From: DATKMP01 sp035541775
Lineage (GTDB): Bacteria; Bacteroidota; Ignavibacteria; UBA10030
Assembly (NCBI GenBank): GCA_035541775.1
Contig: DATKMP010000157.1
Span: forward strand, 1 to 5,341
DNA: 5,341 nt
Direction: 5' to 3'
Part shown: positions 1 through 5,341 of the stretch, piece after piece
How positions within the stretch are numbered: the stretch's first letter is position 1
Layout: each line of letters begins with the position of its first letter
Made by a program: the position numbers and the translations under genes
Notes under the pieces: generated by a model
What the model was told of the DNA's origin: nothing
Databases searched by the model: none
What the model saw: only the letters and a program-made list of their open reading frames with translations

Positions 1-1
1 A

Positions 2-2056
2 TGTGCGTATCTCACGAATGGAGAAGATATTCCAAACTATGATTGTGGAACCAGCGCTCGTGAAACGGCAAAGCAGCGAAAAGAAGAAGCATACGCTGTT
101 ATGCGTGCATTACATGGTGAGGCGTATTTTTTAAATATACCAGTTTCTGCATTCTCTGCTGAAGATACTCTGCCTTCCGAAGTTAAAAAATATTTTTTCA
201 ATCTCGATACGGTTATTGCAAGCGTCCAACCGGATATCATTTTATTGCATTCGGATTATATCTATTCCAATGCAACATCGAGTCGCTTATCGGTCACAGA
301 TAAAAATGTAAGATTGGCTCTTGAACGATTGAAATCAACAAATCGATGGCATGACGTCAAAATATTCGTTCAATCAGATAATGCCGCGAAAGGAGAACGT
401 ATTCGCACCGATGAAACGAATACGATCCTGCACAGATCGTACACAGAGATTGCAGAGGATATCAGAGCATCGTATAAAAGTTTGAAGGCGCTTTTTCCTG
501 TCTGGAAGAAATATGCGCAATCTCGGTACATTTCCATCGAACCTCACGAAAGCAGTAAACAAAAGTTGTCGAGCATGGCATTTCCCGTTGTTCCGACTGG
601 CGTACAAAAAATAGCGGCGACCATTGCGGAAATCGCTCAACAGAAAAAAACGTTGCCATTCAACAGCGAACTTATTCGCTTGCAAAATGTCATTTCGCAG
701 ATAGATTATTCCATTTATCAAGATCAAAATAAATTAAGTTTGTCCCAAAAAAGATTGCTTCTCTATTGGAAAAATACCATGGAAGACTATCGATGTATCT
801 TGCATGGTGTTCATATTCCGTTTGTCGTCAAGAATGACAAGGTGACGTCTTCTCAGGTTTTTTTTATTGAAATAGGTTCACTGGGGTCGTGGATGAAAAA
901 AGGAAAAACGCAAGTTCTCTTCCCCGGCGTTCTTCAAAAAGAATGGATTGTCGATACTCGACAGGATTATTCCTATCCGTTAATCCCGGACACGTCATGG
1001 GTTGTTGTATCGCCCAAAGTGTTTCCACGGACTTCAACGGAAAATGATGAAGGATATTCTGCGTTACAAGTCAGAAATAAATTTTCGTTTATGGCGGTTC
1101 ATGAAGAATCGCAAAGCATAAACAATTTTGTGTATCAACGGGATGTGCCGCTTATTTCTGTGCCTCCTCAAACCATAGAAGTATTAAATCCATTTGTGTT
1201 TGCGAACCAAGATAGCTCGATAGTCGCCAGAATTCAAAATAATCTTTATAATGCGATGGATGGTGAAATCAAGGCAGAGGATTCGTTAGTGGATATTTAT
1301 CCTCATCACATTTATCTTCACCCTAAGTCATCGTCGATCGATACTCTTGCGCTTACATGGAAAGGGATATGTCATGAGGGCGCATATGAAGTAGTTCTCA
1401 AAAGCAAAAAGGATCGTCCCATCGGTAAATTTGTTTATCAAGGAATGGAAATCAAAAGGGGATCTATACGCCCTGTTGGTATTATTTCGGCAATCGATCG
1501 TAGCCCCTTGTTGACAGCATTACACCGCATAGGTTATCCGTGCATCGTTTTGGATTCTATACATCAGCGCGAGATTGAACATGTTTCGGCGATCATTCTT
1601 GATGAACAATCTTCGAACAAATTTGGCGCTGATCCAAGAAGCAAAAAACTATTGCGCGATTGGATCTTGGCTGGTGGAAAATTCATTGTACTGCCGCAGT
1701 TCAATTTACCCGCCTTTCTCATGCCGGATGATTCGGTGACCTTTCATTATCAACATCCGATTCTTTCGTCAAATGATTTTGATGCAGACACGGCTCAAGA
1801 AATTTTTACGAATCCCAATATTGTAAAAATGACGAAATGGCAAAATGCAGAATCGGTGATTGCTTTTGGTGATTTGAATGTAAAACGCGGTTTGTCGGTT
1901 ACCGTTCCCGTTCAATCGCAAGCGACAAAAATGCCGCTTGTGGTGATTCGCCGATATGGACAAGGTGCGATTATTTATAGCGCGTTCGATTTCCATCCGC
2001 AACTGCTTACAGTTCAAACGGAAGCATACAAATTTCTTGCCAACATTTTGAATTAA
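2..2056 (+). CDS. PIG-L/LmbE-type deacetylase family protein with C-terminal GATase-like domain (5' partial)
   Basis: The frame is open from the left edge (base 2), so the N-terminus, including the expected zinc-binding HPDDE motif, is outside the window; 684 residues are visible, ending at TAA. The internal ATG at 101 is not the start, because family-like sequence precedes it. Numbering from the first visible residue, a PIG-L pattern appears: LTNGE (4-8), RKEEA (26-30), LHGEAYFL (36-43), PDIILLHSD (77-85) and SYTEIAEDIRASYKSLK (146-162), the last resembling the family's SYxEIxxxxRSxHKSQ. A long middle part, with a probable Ig-like stretch near 387-425, precedes a Rossmann-like C-terminal domain (about 490-684) containing LRDWILAGGKFIVLPQ and a closing RRYGQGAIIYSAFDF. 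This resembles the glutamine-amidotransferase-like tail of long Bacteroidota PIG-L proteins. The family removes N-acetyl groups from sugars with zinc. The usual HPDH-type ligand motif is not evident after HSD, so activity is uncertain. Substrate unknown. Confidence 0.75.
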   Translation, partial: CAYLTNGEDIPNYDCGTSARETAKQRKEEAYAVMRALHGEAYFLNIPVSAFSAEDTLPSEVKKYFFNLDTVIASVQPDIILLHSDYIYSNATSSRLSVTDKNVRLALERLKSTNRWHDVKIFVQSDNAAKGERIRTDETNTILHRSYTEIAEDIRASYKSLKALFPVWKKYAQSRYISIEPHESSKQKLSSMAFPVVPTGVQKIAATIAEIAQQKKTLPFNSELIRLQNVISQIDYSIYQDQNKLSLSQKRLLLYWKNTMEDYRCILHGVHIPFVVKNDKVTSSQVFFIEIGSLGSWMKKGKTQVLFPGVLQKEWIVDTRQDYSYPLIPDTSWVVVSPKVFPRTSTENDEGYSALQVRNKFSFMAVHEESQSINNFVYQRDVPLISVPPQTIEVLNPFVFANQDSSIVARIQNNLYNAMDGEIKAEDSLVDIYPHHIYLHPKSSSIDTLALTWKGICHEGAYEVVLKSKKDRPIGKFVYQGMEIKRGSIRPVGIISAIDRSPLLTALHRIGYPCIVLDSIHQREIEHVSAIILDEQSSNKFGADPRSKKLLRDWILAGGKFIVLPQFNLPAFLMPDDSVTFHYQHPILSSNDFDADTAQEIFTNPNIVKMTKWQNAESVIAFGDLNVKRGLSVTVPVQSQATKMPLVVIRRYGQGAIIYSAFDFHPQLLTVQTEAYKFLANILN

Positions 2057-2130
2057 TTGATGGAAAGAAATATATTGCGTACCATATCATAGCTTGTGCG
2101 GCGCTATCCAAGTAAGGTCTTTTGAGATGA

Positions 2131-2186
2131 GTGCCCTGTTTTAAAAATAATAGTGCCACAATATTTTCAAAAGGGCACGGATTTTT
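2131..2186 (+). terminator. Terminator-like inverted repeat after the PIG-L gene
   Basis: GTGCCCT (2131-2137) is perfectly complementary to AGGGCAC (2172-2178), and AAAATA (2144-2149) can pair with TATTTT (2162-2167) inside it, giving a long two-part hairpin. A T5 run (2182-2186) follows after GGA. This fits an imperfect intrinsic terminator for the upstream gene, 75 bases past its stop. The three-base gap before the T run and the long AT-rich inner stem make it weaker than a textbook case. It could instead be an operator or attenuator for the downstream GWxTD gene. The remainder of the 156-base spacer shows only a weak promoter-like pair, TTGATG (2057-2062) and TACCAT (2080-2085). Confidence 0.45.
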
Positions 2187-2212
2187 CTAACTACTAAAAA
2201 GAACATGTATCG

Positions 2213-3589
2213 ATGAAAACAAAAAAGTCATTTTTCGTACTCCTTATATTACTTTGCAACTGGGGGAATATACATTCGCCTCTCCTTGCACAAAAAAATG
2301 ATAAGTTTATCATGAATTCTGTGCTCAGCAGGTTTTGGCAGAGCGATTCGACATCGTTTCTTGAATTAGCCATTGCATATTATCCGCGGCAGGTTTCTCT
2401 CTCCAGAGATGCTCAAGGATTTCATGGCAATGTTGAATTTCGAATTTTCATTCACAATGCTGGGAATGGAAAAATGATCTATCAAGATCGGTTTTATGTT
2501 CCCGTTCATTTTGAAGATTCTTCCGCACATGCGTTGTTGAATGCACAATTAAGCAAAGTAACGTACGTCCTTAAATCAGGATCGTACTCGATTGGTGTGT
2601 ATGGTTGCGACAGCACCAATAGGGCACGATGCGATAGTAATAATTTCATCATTACTATTCCCCCCAAACCTCACACCGTTGCTTTCAGCGACCTTGAATT
2701 ATGTTCTACTATTGTGGAATCAAATGATACAAATGATCTTTTCTACAAAAATTCATATCGTGTTATCCCCAACCCGGGGTTGGTGTTTGGGTCCACCGCA
2801 TATCCTGTTATTTTTAATTACGTCGAACTCTATCATCTGCAGCAAAGACAACTCTATGTCTTGCGTACACAACTTTTAGAAGCGAATGGAACCGTTGTAA
2901 AAGAACGAACTCAAAAACGTCAGTTTCTGGTAAGCAACAGTCTCGAAGTGGGGACGTTAAATATTACTTCCCTGCCATCGGGAAAATATAAATATCAGAT
3001 GATATTATCGGACACGGCAGGGAATGAGTTGGCACGCACAGAACGGCCGGTCTTTTTGTATAACCCTCTGGTACAAATAGCAAGTGTCAAGCCATCTTCT
3101 CGGCGGATTGCCGAATTTGCAGGAATGTCGTCGGATGAGCTATCGGAAGAATTTAGAACAGCACAGTACATTGCTCGCAGCGAAGACAAAGCTGCATTTG
3201 CTCAAATGCATAACGTTGAAGAACAACGTACATTTCTTGCTCAGTTTTGGACAGAAGTGGAAACAGGAAAGCGTGGAGAAAAAAATATAACACGTGCGGA
3301 TTACCTGCAAAGAATCGAAACGGCGAACCAACGTTACAAATCTTTTGGTCATGAAGGATGGCGCACTGACCGCGGACGTGTTTATGTTGTGTACGGAGAA
3401 GCGGACGAAGTGGATCGGCATCCCAGCAGCAGTGATAATAAGCCGTACGAAATTTGGCATTACAATCAAATTGAAAGCGGCGTCGAATTTGTCTTTATCG
3501 ACCGTTCCGGATTCGGAGAGTACACGCTTGTGCATTCTACCAAGCGCGGAGAAATACAGGACGAAAATTGGCAACAATACTTGCAATAA
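2213..3589 (+). CDS. Exported GWxTD domain-containing protein
   Basis: This 458-residue protein begins with a signal peptide: basic MKTKK, hydrophobic FFVLLILLCNW, and a probable signal peptidase I site after SPLLA (about residue 26). LLC at 13-15 is a poor lipobox. Residues ~35-290 look beta-rich with no motif I recognise, resembling the beta-sandwich region that precedes the GWxTD domain in related proteins. From about 300 the family pattern is clear: MSSDELSEEFRTAQYIA, then EEQRTFLAQFW, ADYLQRIETANQRY, the signature GWRTD (382-386), RGRVYVVYGEADEV, PYEIWHY and FVFIDRSGFGEYTLVHS. The domain is widespread in Bacteroidota and relatives; its biochemical role is unknown to me. The start is chosen for the signal peptide; only an A-rich region with no strong Shine-Dalgarno precedes it. 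The end overlaps the next gene by 22 bases, suggesting a joint role outside the cytoplasm. Confidence 0.88.
   Translation: MKTKKSFFVLLILLCNWGNIHSPLLAQKNDKFIMNSVLSRFWQSDSTSFLELAIAYYPRQVSLSRDAQGFHGNVEFRIFIHNAGNGKMIYQDRFYVPVHFEDSSAHALLNAQLSKVTYVLKSGSYSIGVYGCDSTNRARCDSNNFIITIPPKPHTVAFSDLELCSTIVESNDTNDLFYKNSYRVIPNPGLVFGSTAYPVIFNYVELYHLQQRQLYVLRTQLLEANGTVVKERTQKRQFLVSNSLEVGTLNITSLPSGKYKYQMILSDTAGNELARTERPVFLYNPLVQIASVKPSSRRIAEFAGMSSDELSEEFRTAQYIARSEDKAAFAQMHNVEEQRTFLAQFWTEVETGKRGEKNITRADYLQRIETANQRYKSFGHEGWRTDRGRVYVVYGEADEVDRHPSSSDNKPYEIWHYNQIESGVEFVFIDRSGFGEYTLVHSTKRGEIQDENWQQYLQ
3558..3561 (+). promoter_or_regulatory. Shine-Dalgarno AGGA deciding a TTG start
   Basis: AGGA sits six bases before the TTG at 3568, inside the 3' end of the GWxTD gene. 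The frame is open upstream back to a TGA at 3472-3474 but holds no ATG, GTG or TTG before 3568. This makes TTG at 3568 the only standard start that keeps the hydrophobic N-terminus. Confidence 0.6.
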
Positions 3590-4446
3590 TATCTTGTTGT
3601 TGGTTCTGGAATATTGAACCATCGTTTCCTGCTGCTGATACTTCTTTCGTGGAAGAATACGCTTTCGGAAATTTTCAGCGTGCGACGCGGTTGTTCATCG
3701 ATCAACAAGGGGCCATCTTTGTTGTTGATCGCGATGAAAATACAATCAGTTGTTTTCGTCACCGCATTGATCAAAGCATCAGCGTCGGCGGATACGGCTG
3801 GTCATCCACAACATTTGATCAACCGACCGGTGTTGCCAGCGACGGTGTGAATGTATATGTTTCTGATTACGGCAATCATCGCATTCAGCGATTCGACCGC
3901 TCGTTCAATTATATTTCTTCTCTTTCGACCCGCGACACAACCATGAGTGCTGCGCGATTCGGCTATCCTCTCGGTGTGGGATTGTCCGGCCAAGGAGATT
4001 TGTTTGTGTTGGATGGAGAAAATCTGCGCGTTCTAAAATTTTCTTTGCCGACAAATTATAACTTAACGTTTGGTAATCTTGAACGTGAAGACGCCAGTAT
4101 ACATCAACCTCAGAAGATGGTGGTCACATCCACTGGTACAGTGTACATTGCTGAACCGAATCATATTTTATCCTATGATGCGTTTGGAAGTTTTCTCGGC
4201 AGTATCGGCGACGGAAACTGTACGAACCTTGTCGGATGTTGTGTGACAGAGGAATCGATTGTTGCAGCGAGCGCCGACCGCGTGTGGTTTTTCAATGCAA
4301 AAGGCGAATTCATTGGGCAATATTCCGTAAGGAATTTTATGGCAGAAACAAAAATTCAAGAGATCACAGATGTCGCCTTTTATGGCGGTCAACTTTATCT
4401 GCTCTGTCCTGATAAAATTCATGTCTTCAAGATCGTAATTCCTTAA
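3568..4446 (+). CDS. Exported six-bladed NHL-type beta-propeller protein
   Basis: This 292-residue protein starts at TTG with AGGA six bases upstream and overlaps the GWxTD gene by 22 bases, so translational coupling is likely. The N-terminus (ATILAIISCCWFW, then SFPAA at 19-23) looks like a short export signal with cleavage near residue 23, but it lacks the usual basic residues. Six propeller repeats can be read, at about 39-65, 83-111, 131-159, 178-205, 218-246 and 263-289. The clearest NHL unit is FDQPTGVASDGVNVYVSDYG followed by NHRIQRFD. With one short blade set and no catalytic motif, it most likely binds a protein or ligand in the periplasm or at the surface; this is inference. Cysteines at 218, 224, 225 and 280 could form disulfides. 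The most natural partner is the neighbouring GWxTD protein. It ends about 86 bases before ssb, which has its own promoter. Confidence 0.82.
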   Translation: MATILAIISCCWFWNIEPSFPAADTSFVEEYAFGNFQRATRLFIDQQGAIFVVDRDENTISCFRHRIDQSISVGGYGWSSTTFDQPTGVASDGVNVYVSDYGNHRIQRFDRSFNYISSLSTRDTTMSAARFGYPLGVGLSGQGDLFVLDGENLRVLKFSLPTNYNLTFGNLEREDASIHQPQKMVVTSTGTVYIAEPNHILSYDAFGSFLGSIGDGNCTNLVGCCVTEESIVAASADRVWFFNAKGEFIGQYSVRNFMAETKIQEITDVAFYGGQLYLLCPDKIHVFKIVIP

Positions 4447-4454
4447 TTCGCCAC

Positions 4455-4485
4455 TTGACATTGATGATGATAACATTTATTTTTG
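4455..4485 (+). promoter_or_regulatory. Promoter for ssb
   Basis: TTGACA (4455-4460) is a perfect sigma-70-type -35 box. After 17 bases comes TATTTT (4478-4483), matching four of six positions of the -10 consensus. The same stretch, TATTTTTG (4478-4485), also matches the Bacteroidota housekeeping -7 element TAnnTTTG, with TTG of the -35 box 20 bases upstream. The site lies between the propeller stop and the ssb start, and predicts transcription starting near 4490. Confidence 0.55.
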
Positions 4486-4532
4486 AATAATAATTAACGC
4501 GAATCCATTATTTCAAATAAGGAAGATGTCTT

Positions 4533-4958
4533 ATGGCAGGGAGAAGTGTCAATAAAGTAATTTTGATAGGAAACCTTGGACAGGATCCTGAACTGCGATA
4601 CACCAGCAGCGGTGTGGGCGTTGCCACCTTTTCGCTGGCGACCAATGAGTCGTGGAAAGATCATGACGGTAACATGCAGGAGCGAACACAGTGGCATAAT
4701 ATCGTTGCATGGAAGAAGACTGCTGAAATTTGCGGTGAATATTTAAAGAAGGGCGCCCGGATTTATATTGAAGGTCGCTTGCAGTACCGGAATTATGATG
4801 ACAAGAACGGCGTTAAACGGTACGTTACAGAAATTGTTATCGATCAAATGCTGATGCTGGATTCCCGTAATGCAAGCGGCGGAAGTAATAACAATGAATC
4901 GCTGCCGCCGCCGATAGAAAGTTCCAGCGCTGACAAAGTGGATGATCTTCCATTCTAA
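4533..4958 (+). CDS. ssb: Single-stranded DNA-binding protein
   Basis: This protein coats single-stranded DNA during replication, recombination and repair, and recruits partner proteins through its C-terminal tip. The 141-residue product starts at ATG with AAGGAAG (4519-4525) seven bases upstream. The OB fold covers about residues 1-112 and shows the family hallmarks: NKVILIGNLGQDPELRYTSS (7-26), VATFSLATNESW, ERTQWHNIVAWKKTAEICGE, LKKGARIYIEGRLQYRNY and a TEIVIDQMLMLD strand. A short polar linker rich in Asn, Ser and Pro leads to the acidic tip DDLPF (137-141), the conserved docking site for repair and replication proteins. It is shorter than the 178-residue E. coli protein because the linker is reduced, but nothing appears missing. 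An ATG at 4525 is out of frame and soon meets a stop. No terminator is seen between this gene and the riboswitch. Confidence 0.97.
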   Translation: MAGRSVNKVILIGNLGQDPELRYTSSGVGVATFSLATNESWKDHDGNMQERTQWHNIVAWKKTAEICGEYLKKGARIYIEGRLQYRNYDDKNGVKRYVTEIVIDQMLMLDSRNASGGSNNNESLPPPIESSSADKVDDLPF

Positions 4959-4959
4959 A
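4930..4959 (+). promoter_or_regulatory. Possible weak promoter for the riboswitch leader
   Basis: CTGACA (4930-4935) and TCTAAA (4954-4959), 18 bases apart, lie across the end of ssb and would start transcription about 20 bases before the first riboswitch stem. Both boxes are imperfect. A TATCATTG (4963-4970) nearby is one mismatch from TAnnTTTG but has no good upstream box. The leader must be transcribed either from here or by read-through from ssb. Confidence 0.22.
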
Positions 4960-4985
4960 AAATATCATTGTTCTTTTTCATAAAC

Positions 4986-5215
4986 GGTTCTGGTGTTTCG
5001 ATGCAATAAGTGTTGCATCGAAATGAAAAGGGAATTTCGTACTTCTTGTGATGAATAAGAAAAATCGAAAGCTGCCCCGCAACTGTAATTCCGAATAGTG
5101 TTGTTCAACGACAACAGCTTTATCTCAACAGTCACTGCTCTGCCAAAGGTAGAATGGGAAGACGAGCTAAAGATCGGAAGAGCCAGGAGACCTGCCAGTG
5201 CCATGCCTCAGAACC
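4986..5215 (+). promoter_or_regulatory. Cobalamin (B12) riboswitch
   Basis: The conserved blocks occur in order. There is a GGT (4992-4994), then a P2-like hairpin of 11 perfect base pairs (4996-5006 with 5013-5023, loop TAAGTG). These are followed by AAAAGGGAA (5026-5034), GCTGCCCCGCAACTGTAA (5071-5088), GTCACTG (5131-5137), GGGAAGACG (5156-5164) and the B12 box AGCCAGGAGACCTGCC (5181-5196). The closing P1 stem can be drawn as GGTTCTG (4986-4992) with CAGAACC (5209-5215). TCTGCC (5139-5144) with GGTAGA (5148-5153) forms a further short hairpin. This is the classical cobalamin aptamer, which in the family binds adenosyl- or methylcobalamin and lowers downstream expression. An intrinsic terminator 56 bases on indicates transcriptional control of the gene starting at 5334. 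Confidence 0.96.
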
Positions 5216-5228
5216 TTCGAGGGAAGGT
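5212..5228 (+). other. Candidate switching segment between riboswitch and terminator
   Basis: AACCTTC (5212-5218) overlaps the 3' strand of riboswitch stem P1 and is perfectly complementary to GAAGGTT (5286-5292) in the right arm of the terminator. It can also fold locally, ACCTTC (5213-5218) with GAAGGT (5223-5228) around a GAGG loop. It therefore has three mutually exclusive partners, as expected of an antiterminator or anti-P1 element. The base complementarity is visible; the regulatory role is inferred. Confidence 0.5.
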
Positions 5229-5232
5229 GGTC

Positions 5233-5253
5233 AATGCATGTTGCATTTTTTTT
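5233..5253 (+). other. Small hairpin followed by a T8 run
   Basis: AATGCA (5233-5238) can pair with TGCATT (5242-5247) around a three-base loop, and a T8 run (5246-5253) follows directly, overlapping the stem. The stem has only two G-C pairs, so it is too weak to be a convincing terminator. A pause site, or simply a linker, is as likely. Confidence 0.25.
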
Positions 5254-5270
5254 GTTGTGATTTGAATTGA

Positions 5271-5303
5271 GCCCCAATCTTGAAAGAAGGTTGGGGCTTT
5301 TTT
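5271..5303 (+). terminator. Intrinsic terminator controlled by the B12 riboswitch
   Basis: The left arm 5271-5281 (GCCCCAATCTT) pairs with 5287-5297 (AAGGTTGGGGC) in an 11-base-pair stem with one G-T wobble and a GAAAG loop. Six T residues (5298-5303) follow immediately. It lies after the aptamer and 30 bases before the next start codon, the standard place for a riboswitch expression platform. There is no matching T run for the other strand, so it acts in the + direction only. Confidence 0.92.
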
Positions 5304-5320
5304 ATTCATTCAAACTATAC

Positions 5321-5326
5321 AAGGAG
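5321..5326 (+). promoter_or_regulatory. Shine-Dalgarno AAGGAG for the riboswitch-controlled gene
   Basis: AAGGAG lies seven bases before ATG at 5334. It touches another ATG at 5327 with no spacer, so 5334 is the better start. It lies outside the terminator stem, so control appears to be by termination and not by hiding the ribosome site. Confidence 0.8.
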
Positions 5327-5333
5327 ATGTACT

Positions 5334-5341
5334 ATGCGTTC
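5334..5341 (+). CDS. Start of the B12-riboswitch-controlled gene (3' partial)
   Basis: Only ATG CGT and two further bases are in the window, so the product cannot be read. The assignment as a gene start rests on the AAGGAG seven bases upstream and on the cobalamin riboswitch and terminator ahead of it. In this group of bacteria such switches commonly precede TonB-dependent B12 receptors (BtuB type), other uptake or synthesis genes, or B12-independent isoenzymes. A receptor is my first guess, from context alone. Confidence 0.7.

Noticed and set aside
101..2056. ATG at 101 as the start of the first gene
   Set aside because: The frame is open to the left edge and the 33 preceding residues (LTNGE, RKEEA) continue the PIG-L pattern, so the gene begins outside the window.
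2057..2085. TTGATG-17-TACCAT as promoter of the GWxTD gene
   Set aside because: Each box matches only four of six positions, and transcripts from it would run through the terminator-like repeat at 2131-2186.
2205..2216. Three-codon ATG TAT CGA TGA overlapping the GWxTD start
   Set aside because: It could be a mini upstream ORF, but with no ribosome site and only three codons chance is the simplest explanation.
3294..3617. 107-residue plus-strand ORF spanning the GWxTD/propeller junction
   Set aside because: It is out of frame with both recognised proteins, has basic low-meaning composition, and is fully covered by them.
3140..3622. 160-residue minus-strand ORF opposite the GWxTD C-terminus
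   Set aside because: It is a shadow of the strongly recognisable GWxTD domain; the translation shows no motif and no ribosome site was evident.
4996..5023. 11-base-pair perfect inverted repeat as an independent operator or terminator
   Set aside because: Its position between GGT and AAAAGGGAA identifies it as the P2 arm of the cobalamin aptamer, and no T run follows.
4965..5204. 79-residue ORF on the minus strand across the leader
   Set aside because: It lies entirely over the conserved cobalamin riboswitch, has no family resemblance, and its openness is explained by the RNA on the other strand.
5327..5341. ATG at 5327 as start of the last gene
   Set aside because: It directly abuts AAGGAG with no spacer, whereas ATG at 5334 has the normal seven-base spacing.

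Overview
The window reads as ordinary chromosomal DNA from a moderately AT-rich bacterium of the Fibrobacterota-Chlorobiota-Bacteroidota group. My best guess is an Ignavibacteria/Chlorobiota-like lineage. The basis is a GWxTD-domain exported protein, a long PIG-L deacetylase-type protein with a C-terminal glutamine-amidotransferase-like domain, and a promoter ahead of ssb that fits the Bacteroidota TAnnTTTG element. Clear Shine-Dalgarno motifs precede several genes, which argues against a typical Bacteroidia member. This placement is inference from gene content only. All genes lie on the + strand.

Layout: (1) 2-2056, the 3' part of a large PIG-L/LmbE-type protein whose N-terminus lies outside the window. 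(2) 2057-2212, a spacer holding a terminator-like inverted repeat. (3) 2213-3589, an exported GWxTD-domain protein. (4) 3568-4446, an exported six-bladed NHL-type beta-propeller that starts at a TTG inside the end of the GWxTD gene, so the two look translationally coupled. (5) 4455-4485, a promoter. (6) 4533-4958, ssb, a short bacterial single-stranded-DNA-binding protein. (7) 4959-5333, a 375-base leader holding a well-conserved cobalamin riboswitch, an intrinsic terminator, and sequence complementarities that suggest how the two are coupled. (8) 5334-5341, the first codons of the riboswitch-controlled gene, whose identity is not visible.

The GWxTD and propeller genes probably form one two-gene unit acting outside the cytoplasm, with unknown function. 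The riboswitch should shut off the gene to its right when adenosyl- or methylcobalamin is abundant. The usual targets of such switches are B12 uptake (BtuB-type receptors), B12 synthesis, or B12-independent isoenzymes. No mobile element, CRISPR array, tRNA or rRNA was seen. I found no clearly new multi-gene system. The least-described parts are the coupled GWxTD/propeller pair, the PIG-L-like protein that appears to lack a canonical zinc-site motif, and the proposed three-way RNA switch downstream of the riboswitch.
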